A stretch of DNA of 50,542 nt. Source: Desulfobulbaceae bacterium. Lineage in GTDB: Bacteria > Desulfobacterota > Desulfobulbia > Desulfobulbales > Desulfocapsaceae. Position 1 is the stretch's first letter; each line of letters starts with the position of its first letter. Positions 43,499-50,542 of the stretch are shown here, piece after piece. The stretch covers positions 1-50,542 of the forward strand of contig JAABSV010000031.1 in NCBI GenBank assembly GCA_011390165.1, given 5' to 3'. Position numbers and translations under genes: made by a program. The notes under the pieces are model-generated. The model saw only the letters and a list, made by a program, of their open reading frames with translations. It did no database searches and was not told the DNA's origin.

Positions 43499-44224
43499 TC
43501 AGGGGCAGCTGACAGTGGCGAAGGTGGCGCACTCATCGCCGAAGTTGTGGACGGTGACCGAAAACCAGGAGATGGCGCTCAGCCCCTCGAGGCAACGGCC
43601 GACCCGTCTGGCCAGGGACTCGACGGAGATCACCGGCCGCTGCCTGGCGAGCAGCTGGGCAATCTCGGACTCGACCTCCTCCTCGATACTGAGGATGAGA
43701 TCTTCGATCCAGAAAAAGTGGCGCAGTCGCACACTTACCGCCGCATGCCCCCAGCGGCCGTAGGAGCCGGGGAGACGGCGGGGTGGGTTCTCCACCACCG
43801 GGATGCTGATGGGCACCTCGACGGTGAGGAGGAGATCCTCCTCGAGGTTGAGCGAACCGTGCAGCTGGCAGCGGTAATGGCCGGTGCTCCGCCCCCTGCC
43901 GCCACCGTTCTTGTCGAGAAAATAGGGGAACTCGATCTCCAGGTGCGAGGCCTCCGCCTCCAGCCGGTCCTTCATCTTGCGGAGGATTACCGGGAAGCTG
44001 TTGATGTCGATCTCGCCATGAAAATCGTTGAGGATCTCCAGGAACCGGCTCATGTGCGTCCCCTTGAACCGGTGCGGCAGATTGACGTACATGTTGACGG
44101 TGGCCACGGTGTGCTGCTGTTTCCTGGCCTTGTCGAGGACGGTGATCGGGTAGGTGACGGTTTTTACCCCCACCTTCTGGATGTTGATCCGCCTGCTGTC
44201 CCGCTCGCTCTGGATATCTTTCAT
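43499..44224 (-). CDS. FolE2-like protein lacking the GTP cyclohydrolase IB signature
   Basis: 241 aa. The first half is typical FolE2 (SERDSRRINIQKVGVKTVTY, NLPHRFKGTHMSRFLEILND). The region where FolE2 carries its CPCS-K/AHNQR signature (with catalytic Cys) reads VPISIPVVENPPRRLPGSYG then RWGHAAVSVRLR. The C-terminal strand that normally has an N-x-E-x-x-H motif reads VHNFGDECATFATV. So the fold is kept but the known active site is not. Whether it still acts on GTP or a related ligand is unknown. It lies between a response regulator and glyS, without other folate genes. Confidence 0.8.
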   Translation of the reverse strand: MKDIQSERDSRRINIQKVGVKTVTYPITVLDKARKQQHTVATVNMYVNLPHRFKGTHMSRFLEILNDFHGEIDINSFPVILRKMKDRLEAEASHLEIEFPYFLDKNGGGRGRSTGHYRCQLHGSLNLEEDLLLTVEVPISIPVVENPPRRLPGSYGRWGHAAVSVRLRHFFWIEDLILSIEEEVESEIAQLLARQRPVISVESLARRVGRCLEGLSAISWFSVTVHNFGDECATFATVSCP

Positions 44225-44265
44225 GGCTGGGGGTGCCGGGGAGAGATGGCTGCCGGACAGCACCC

Positions 44266-44622
44266 TCAGGGAGCGCCGATCAACCGGCGGACGGCGTCGC
44301 GCAGATCGTCGAGGTTGCCCGACTTCACCACATACTCGTCAGAGGCCCAGGTGCCGAGGTCCCGCTTGAATTCCTGGTAGGCGCTGCTCAAAATCACCGG
44401 CACCTTCGGGTTGCGCATCTTCATCTGGCGGAGCACCTCCACCCCGTTCATCCCCGGCATCTGGATGTCGAGGATGACCAGATCGGGCGACTCACTGGCA
44501 AACATCGCCAGACCCTCGGTGCCATCAGCGGCGGTGACCACCTGGTAGCCATCTTCTTCGAACTCCTCGTGGTAGACCATGCGGATGGCCTCTTCGTCAT
44601 CAACCAGCAATATCTTTTTCAC
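44266..44622 (-). CDS. Single-domain response regulator
   Basis: 118 aa, receiver domain only. The acidic pocket DDEE is in KKILLVDDEEAIR, the phospho-Asp in VILDIQMPGMNG, the Thr/Ser position in VILSSAY, and the conserved Lys in DEYVVKSGN. No output domain. Start GTG 44622 has AGGAG six bases upstream and overlaps the 3' end of galT by 23 bases. No kinase is nearby; partner unknown. Confidence 0.9.
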   Translation of the reverse strand: MKKILLVDDEEAIRMVYHEEFEEDGYQVVTAADGTEGLAMFASESPDLVILDIQMPGMNGVEVLRQMKMRNPKVPVILSSAYQEFKRDLGTWASDEYVVKSGNLDDLRDAVRRLIGAP

Positions 44623-45640
44623 TGTCGGCTCCTTTTTTCGGCCCCACTTCGGCATCGCGGAGGTAAACCGCCGCCTCTTCCGGGGAGAGGGGGTTGATAT
44701 AAAACCCGGAGCCCCATTCAAAGCCGGCTATGGAGGTCAGTTTGGGTACAATTTCAAAATGCCAGTGGTAATACTCCAGTCCACCGGTGCGCAAGGGGTC
44801 GGTGTGCAGGACGAAATTGTAGGGGACATTGGGGATGCAGCCGGCCAGGCGGCGCAGGGTTTCGGAAAATATCTCGGCCAGGGCGAAGATCTGTTCATCG
44901 CTCATGGTGGTGTAACTGGAGGCGTGCCGTTTCGGCAGCACCCACATCTCGAAGGGGGTACGGGGGGCAAAGGGGGTAATGGTGATGAACTGCTCGTTTT
45001 CGCAGACCACCCGCTCGTTGTGGACCATCTCCTGGCGGATGATGTCGCAGAAGATGCAGCGCTCCTTGTACTGGTAGTGCGACTTGGCCCCAGCCAGTTC
45101 GGAGACGATCATCCGTGGCAGGATGGGCAGGGCGATCAGCTGCGAGTGGGAATGTTCCAGGGATGCCCCGGCGGCGCGGCCGTGGTTCTTGAAGACGATG
45201 ACGTACTTGAAACGGGTGTCGCGGGCCAGGTCGACCATCCGTTCCCGATAGGCGCGGAAGGCAAGGGTCATCCGCTCCGGGGGGATATCGACGAACATCT
45301 CTTCGTGGTTCGGGCTCTCGATGATCACCTCGTGCGCGCCGATGCCGTTCATCCGGTCATAGAGACCGACCCCTTCCTTGCTCAGATCCCCCTCGATGAC
45401 CAGGGCCGGGTATTTGTTCGGCACCACCCGCACCTGCCAGCCGCCGCTGTTGGCGACCCGGGAGCCATCAGCGATGACAAAGACCTCTGGCGGGGTAAAG
45501 ACCTCGTTGCCGGGGCAGAGCGGACAGAAACCACCCATCCCGCGGGAGACCTCCACCGGAAAATCGGTGGGCCTCTTTCTTCTCTCCTGGGAGATGATGA
45601 TCCAGCGGCCAAGGACCGGGTCTTTACGCAGTTCCGGCAT
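44600..45640 (-). CDS. galT: Galactose-1-phosphate uridylyltransferase
   Basis: 346 aa. Zinc-type CPLCPG and CIFC motifs, and the active site HSHSQ in ASLEHSHSQLIALP (HxHxQ with the nucleophilic His). It exchanges UMP between UDP-glucose and galactose-1-phosphate (Leloir pathway); here it could feed UDP-galactose to the polysaccharide genes. Ribosome site AAAGGA. It sits 9 bases after dksA, an unusual neighbour. Confidence 0.94.
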   Translation of the reverse strand: MPELRKDPVLGRWIIISQERRKRPTDFPVEVSRGMGGFCPLCPGNEVFTPPEVFVIADGSRVANSGGWQVRVVPNKYPALVIEGDLSKEGVGLYDRMNGIGAHEVIIESPNHEEMFVDIPPERMTLAFRAYRERMVDLARDTRFKYVIVFKNHGRAAGASLEHSHSQLIALPILPRMIVSELAGAKSHYQYKERCIFCDIIRQEMVHNERVVCENEQFITITPFAPRTPFEMWVLPKRHASSYTTMSDEQIFALAEIFSETLRRLAGCIPNVPYNFVLHTDPLRTGGLEYYHWHFEIVPKLTSIAGFEWGSGFYINPLSPEEAAVYLRDAEVGPKKGADSEKDIAG

Positions 45641-45649
45641 GCAGTCCTT

Positions 45650-46012
45650 TTACAAACCCTTTGATTTTTCTTTCGTTTCCTGCAGGGTTTTGCAATCGAT
45701 GCAGAAGGTGGTTACCGGTCTGGCCTCGAGCCGCTTGAGCCCGATCTCCTCGCCGCAATCTTCACAGACGCCGTAGCTGCCATCTTCGATCCTGGCGATC
45801 GCCTCGTCGATCTTCACCAGGAGTCGTCTCTCCCGGTCACGGATGCGCAGTTCGAAGCTTCGCCCGGACTCGATGGTGGCCCGGTCGTTGGGGTCGGGGA
45901 CATTGCTGGTCTGGTCGGTCATCTCCGACATCGTCTTCCCGGCCTCGTTGAAGATCTCGTCTTTTTTGCGCAGCAGTTGGGCGCGAAAAAGTTCCAGTTG
46001 CTCCCTTTCCAT
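45650..46012 (-). CDS. dksA: DksA/TraR-family zinc-finger transcription factor
   Basis: 120 aa. N-terminal coiled coil (EREQLELFRAQLLRKKDEIF), a DPNDRATIESGR segment with acidic tip residues, and a C4 zinc finger (GVCEDCGEEIG...TFCIDCK). It binds the RNA polymerase secondary channel and works with ppGpp. Ribosome site AAGGAG seven bases before ATG. In the long purA-glyS operon. Confidence 0.94.
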   Translation of the reverse strand: MEREQLELFRAQLLRKKDEIFNEAGKTMSEMTDQTSNVPDPNDRATIESGRSFELRIRDRERRLLVKIDEAIARIEDGSYGVCEDCGEEIGLKRLEARPVTTFCIDCKTLQETKEKSKGL

Positions 46013-46059
46013 CCATATTCTCCTTCATTCGCCAAGAAATACGTTACAACCGGGATCGT

Positions 46060-46554
46060 TCACCCCTCCCGGACATAGCTACCACTTTTACCACCGCTCT
46101 TCTTCAACAGGCGGATATCGCCGATCACCATCCCCTTGTCCACCGCCTTGCACATGTCGTAGACGGTCAGGGCGGCCACCGACACCGCGGTCAGCGCCTC
46201 CATTTCCACCCCGGTCTTGCCGGTGATGGAGACGGTGGCGACTATTTCAATGCTACACTCTTCATCGTGAAAAATGAAATCAATTCCGGCCTTGTCAATC
46301 AACAGCGGGTGGGCCAGGGGAATAAGTTCGTCAACCTTCTTGGCCGCCATCACCCCGGCCACCCGGGCGATGCCAAGGACATCCCCCTTGGCCACCGTGC
46401 CGCTTTGCACCAAAGCATAGGCCGCCGGCGACATGCTGATCCGTCCGGCCGCCTCGGCCACCCGCCTCGTCTCGGCCTTCAGGCCGACATCGACCATGGC
46501 GGCGTTGCCGTGGGCGTCAAAGTGGGTAAGCGTCTGTTTTTTGTCGTTTTCCAT
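46060..46554 (-). CDS. moaC: Cyclic pyranopterin monophosphate synthase
   Basis: 164 aa. Family motifs: [33 protein letters not shown] with the catalytic His, [31 protein letters not shown]. It completes cyclic pyranopterin from the MoaA product; moaA lies about 36 kb away in this window. Located 8 bases after dnaJ in the minus operon. Confidence 0.97.
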   Translation of the reverse strand: MENDKKQTLTHFDAHGNAAMVDVGLKAETRRVAEAAGRISMSPAAYALVQSGTVAKGDVLGIARVAGVMAAKKVDELIPLAHPLLIDKAGIDFIFHDEECSIEIVATVSITGKTGVEMEALTAVSVAALTVYDMCKAVDKGMVIGDIRLLKKSGGKSGSYVREG

Positions 46555-46562
46555 GGCCTACA

Positions 46563-47693
46563 TCAACTCCTGCCGAGCACTTCGTTGAACAGCCGTTTGA
46601 AAAAGCCCTCCTCCTCCTTGTGCTGGCCGTGCTGGACACAGAGGGTATCAAAGTCGCGGAGCACCTTCTTCTGCTCCTCACAGAGATTGGTCGGGGTCAT
46701 CACCTGCAGCTCAACCACCATATCCCCCTTGCCACGGCCGCGCAGGCTGACCACCCCCTCCCCTTTCAAGGTGAAGTGGTCGCCGGACTGGCTGCCGGCG
46801 GGGATATCGATATTCTTTTTGCCATAGACGGTTGGCACCTCGAGCTCGGCACCGAGGGCGGCCCGGACCATGGAGACCGGCAGGCGGCAGAAGATGGTAT
46901 CCCCGTCCCGTTTGAAGAAGTCGTGCGTCTGGACATGGACCACCACATAGAGGTCGCCGGCGGCACCACCCCGGCGGCCCCCCTCGCCTTCACCGCGCAG
47001 CCGCATCCGCGCGCCGGTGTCCACCCCGGCGGGGATCTTCAGGGCCACTTTCTTGGTCTTTTCGATCAGGCCGCTGCCGTGGCAGTCGGTGCAGGGCTGG
47101 GTGACCACCTCCCCCTCGCCGTGGCACTGCGGGCAGGTGGAGCTCATCTGGAAGAAGCCCTGGGAACGGATCACCTGGCCACGGCCATTGCAGGTGGGGC
47201 AGGTCTGGCGGCGGTGGCCGGGGCGGCTGCCACTCCCCTCACAGGTCCAACAGGTGTCGCGGCGGGTGAGCTGCACCTCTTTGGCAACGCCGTGCACCGC
47301 CTCCATGAAGCTGATTTCGACATCGTAGCGAAGGTCATTGCCGGGGATCGGCCCGTCCCGGCGGCTGCGCGCGCCACGGCTGGAGCCGCCGAAACCGAAG
47401 ATGTCGCTGAAGACGTCGCCGAAACTGGAAAAGATATCCTCGGCATTGCCGGGGCCGTTGTAGCCGCTGCTTCGCAATCCCTCATGGCCGTAGGTATCGT
47501 AGATCTGCCGCTTGCGCTCGTCACTCAATACCTCGTAGGCCTCGGTGCAGCTCTTGAACTTTTCTTCCGCCTCCCGGTCGTCCGGGTTGCGGTCCGGGTG
47601 GTACTTCATGGCCATCTTGCGGTAGGCCTTCTTGATCTCGGCGGCGGAGGCGTTTTGGGCCACCGACAGGGTCTGATAGTAGTCAACGGTCAT
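46563..47693 (-). CDS. dnaJ: Chaperone DnaJ
   Basis: 376 aa, type I Hsp40. The J-domain has the HPD tripeptide ([11 protein letters not shown]), followed by a Gly/Phe-rich linker, four CxxCxGxG zinc repeats ([32 protein letters not shown]) and the C-terminal substrate domains ([15 protein letters not shown]). It stimulates DnaK ATPase. dnaK and grpE are not adjacent. 26 bases after rpoZ. Confidence 0.97.
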   Translation of the reverse strand: MTVDYYQTLSVAQNASAAEIKKAYRKMAMKYHPDRNPDDREAEEKFKSCTEAYEVLSDERKRQIYDTYGHEGLRSSGYNGPGNAEDIFSSFGDVFSDIFGFGGSSRGARSRRDGPIPGNDLRYDVEISFMEAVHGVAKEVQLTRRDTCWTCEGSGSRPGHRRQTCPTCNGRGQVIRSQGFFQMSSTCPQCHGEGEVVTQPCTDCHGSGLIEKTKKVALKIPAGVDTGARMRLRGEGEGGRRGGAAGDLYVVVHVQTHDFFKRDGDTIFCRLPVSMVRAALGAELEVPTVYGKKNIDIPAGSQSGDHFTLKGEGVVSLRGRGKGDMVVELQVMTPTNLCEEQKKVLRDFDTLCVQHGQHKEEEGFFKRLFNEVLGRS

Positions 47694-47719
47694 GATCGAG
47701 ATACCGGATGGTCAATTTT

Positions 47720-48010
47720 TCAGGATATAGCCGGTACGTCCTCGAGAGTACGGAGACTCTCCACCACCTCCATGGCAGGCTTTCCACCCGGTTTGTCCAG
47801 GGCATCGGGCAAGTCTTCAATATTGGCGAAAGTGACCTTGCCGGCGGCGATCTCCCGCAGCGACATGACAATCTCCTTGTTCTTCCCCTCGACCAGGAAG
47901 GGCTCGCCCTGCCGATGCTGCTTCACCCGTTTGACCGTCAGGTGGATGAGATTAAACCGGTTGTGGTCACCAACTCTATCAAGACAATCCTCACATGTAA
48001 TTCTGGCCAT
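47720..48010 (-). CDS. rpoZ: RNA polymerase omega subunit
   Basis: 96 aa. It begins [20 protein letters not shown] and continues with VKRVKQ and [14 protein letters not shown], the omega pattern. It folds on beta-prime and contributes to a ppGpp site, in keeping with dksA in the same operon. The N-terminus has two Cys (ITCEDCLD) instead of the usual Val/Cys. 141 bp follow purA without a visible terminator. Confidence 0.93.
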   Translation of the reverse strand: MARITCEDCLDRVGDHNRFNLIHLTVKRVKQHRQGEPFLVEGKNKEIVMSLREIAAGKVTFANIEDLPDALDKPGGKPAMEVVESLRTLEDVPAIS

Positions 48011-48151
48011 GAAACACCCTCTCCTGCAAATCTGCTGATTATAGACTACTTATTTCTATATAATGGCCTCTTGCCGCTGGCCACGTCGCCCGCGGCCAGC
48101 ACCTGCCATCACCTGTCATCATCTGAGCGAAAGCAAAGGAACCGTCCCGCC

Positions 48152-49468
<1,317 letters not shown>

Positions 49469-49512
49469 TCATCGAGAAAGATCAACACAAAACCGCACAA
49501 GGCAAACGGGTA

Positions 49513-49541
49513 TATATAGTCAAGCCGCCGTTGGTTGTCAA
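49513..49541 (-). promoter_or_regulatory. Consensus sigma-70 promoter for the purA operon
   Basis: Minus strand TTGACA (49541-49536), exactly 17-base spacer, TATATA (49518-49513), about 65 bases before the purA start codon. It is the best promoter for the nine-gene run down to glyS. Confidence 0.8.
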
Positions 49542-49626
49542 TCAATCATATCGCTGGTCTGGCCACATCTCCCGGCCTGCCTGCCGCCCCGGCCGGAATG
49601 GACAGCCATGGCCACCGACAGCGGCA

Positions 49627-49655
49627 TTGACACTCCTGGGCAAATACCGTACATT
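49627..49655 (+). promoter_or_regulatory. Candidate sigma-70 promoter for tatB-tatC
   Basis: TTGACA (49627-49632), 17-base spacer, TACATT (49650-49655, four of six). Transcription would begin near 49662, leaving a ~128-base leader that includes the 13-bp direct repeat. Confidence 0.6.
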
Positions 49656-49789
49656 TGCTGGGGAATCCAGCCATCCCGGGCAGAAGTACGCACAGCAGAC
49701 GGCAACACGCACAGCAGACCGCACCCCGGCTTACCTTTCCCCGCCCCCGGCCGTCAGCGGCCCGGCACAATGATACTCCAGGATACTCT

Positions 49790-50437
49790 ATGTTTGGCAT
49801 CGGCCTGCCGGAAATGCTCTTGATCATGGCCCTGGCCCTGATCGTCGTCGGCCCGGACAAGTTGCCCGATCTGGCCCGCTCGCTGGCCAGGGGGCTGATG
49901 GATCTGAAAAAGGCGGCCGCCGAGTTGAAAGATTCTCTGGACAAGGAGGGCAACCCCCTGGCCGATATCCGCCCGGAACTGGAGGCGGCGGCCAAAGACC
50001 TGCAGAACTCCATCCTCAAAGACGCCAACGACAAGGCGGCGGTCGACAGCAGCACCGGGCCAGGGCCCGAATCATCCGCCGGCAACGCCGCCGACGAGGC
50101 CTACCAGGAGCTCCTCCGCCACAACCCTGCCGCCAACCCGGCCAGGGTTTTGACCGACGATTCGGCTGGAGATTCAGTCAGCGATTCGACCGGCACTCCA
50201 CCCAGTGGCGGTGATCAGCCGGCCGGCGAGGCTGCCCCGCCCACCACCGGGCCCGCCGGGCAGGAAGCGGCCGAGGCGGAGACGGTGATCGAGGATTTCC
50301 CGGAACCGGCACCGGCAAAGGCAACGACTGAGCCACAGGCGGCCGAGGCAACGAGTGCGCCACAGGCAGCACAGGCAGCAGAGGCAACGAAGGAGCAGCA
50401 GACGGCAGAGATGGCCCGTAACGAGGAAAAAGGCTGA
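49790..50437 (+). CDS. tatB: Sec-independent translocase TatB with long acidic/Ala-rich tail
   Basis: 215 aa. It begins MFGIGLPEMLLIMALALIVV followed by GPDKLPDLARSLARGL, a TM helix, hinge and amphipathic helix typical of TatB. The tail (about 90-215) is low-complexity, rich in Ala, Pro, Glu and Gln (EPQAAEATSAPQAAQAAEAT), and longer than in E. coli TatB. It binds twin-arginine signal peptides together with TatC, whose gene begins 8 bases later. AGGA six bases before the ATG. Confidence 0.92.
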   Translation: MFGIGLPEMLLIMALALIVVGPDKLPDLARSLARGLMDLKKAAAELKDSLDKEGNPLADIRPELEAAAKDLQNSILKDANDKAAVDSSTGPGPESSAGNAADEAYQELLRHNPAANPARVLTDDSAGDSVSDSTGTPPSGGDQPAGEAAPPTTGPAGQEAAEAETVIEDFPEPAPAKATTEPQAAEATSAPQAAQAAEATKEQQTAEMARNEEKG

Positions 50438-50445
50438 ACTGGGCC

Positions 50446-50542
50446 ATGGCCGGCTACAACCTCCACAACTCAATCCCGGCGCTGGAACGCAGTGTCGAAT
50501 TCTTCCGCCCCCACCACCTGGAGTTGCGGCAACGGCTGATCA
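50446..50542 (+). CDS. tatC: Sec-independent translocase TatC, N-terminal fragment
   Basis: The ATG at 50446 opens a frame running off the window (MAGYNLHNSIPALERSVEF then HHLELRQRLI). The closing HLxELRxRLI-like motif is the signature cytoplasmic N-terminus of TatC. It follows tatB by 8 bases. Confidence 0.85.
   Translation, partial: MAGYNLHNSIPALERSVEFFRPHHLELRQRLI

Noticed and set aside
41980..43512. 510-codon plus-strand frame
   Set aside because: Antisense of glyS; no recognisable domain and no ribosome site.
46620..48038. 472-codon plus-strand frame with long low-complexity protein
   Set aside because: Antisense of dnaJ and rpoZ.

Overview
The window is GC-rich, densely packed bacterial chromosome from a Gram-negative anaerobe. 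A tetraheme class III-type cytochrome c, system II cytochrome c maturation (ResB/ResC), a DUF39 homocysteine-biosynthesis protein coupled to a LarE-like PP-loop protein, an FmdE-family protein, FtsEX-EnvC, LspA, TatB/TatC and DksA together suggest a sulfate- or sulfur-metabolising deltaproteobacterium (Desulfobacterota, probably Desulfobulbales). This placement is inference from gene content; no 16S gene is present.

Layout. 1-4200 (minus): fmdE, a eukaryote-like fused hisH-hisF, a DctB-type sensor kinase and the start of its response regulator, all tightly coupled. 4281-5031: bidirectional terminator, HU gene and its hairpin-rich leader. 5032-7013 (minus): DUF39 homocysteine-biosynthesis protein overlapping larE. 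7604-12953: pheA (+) and moaA (-) overlapping tail to tail, then tsaD-rsmA-nadA (+). 13094-26127 (minus): a long run starting at ileS-lspA-fabD, then a small Cys-rich ORF, a flippase-like membrane protein, three family-2 glycosyltransferases, a polyprenyl glycosylphosphotransferase (surface polysaccharide), coaBC, a CxxCxxCC protein and a bacterial relative of tRNA-queuosine mannosyltransferase. 26482-30766 (+): ftsE-ftsX-envC-ctpA for septal wall remodelling. 30797-34235: era (-) and an RNase II/R family gene (+). 34236-37600: an accessory-looking stretch with a membrane-tethered HTH regulator carrying an extracytoplasmic beta-domain and an EF-hand/dockerin-like motif, a small secreted protein sharing that beta-domain, a glycine-zipper protein, palindromes, dispersed repeats and a G-rich tandem repeat. 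37605-38077 (-): a small acidic protein and rpmB. 38461-41260 (+): resB-resC and a tetraheme cytochrome with its own consensus promoter. 41371-49447 (minus): one long likely operon purA-rpoZ-dnaJ-moaC-dksA-galT-response regulator-FolE2-like-glyS, driven by a consensus promoter before purA and ended by a strong bidirectional terminator. 49790-50542 (+): tatB and the start of tatC.

Most of the window is housekeeping. The most unusual items are (i) the HTH-TM-beta-domain-EF-hand regulator with a secreted protein sharing its sensor domain, (ii) the eukaryote-type HisHF fusion behind an fmdE gene, (iii) a FolE2-like protein lacking the family's signature catalytic residues, (iv) a bacterial GTDC1/QTMAN homologue coupled to a CxxCxxCC protein, and (v) a dispersed ~139-bp intergenic repeat present in two full copies and one half copy. 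I saw no tRNA, rRNA, CRISPR array, insertion sequence or prophage.
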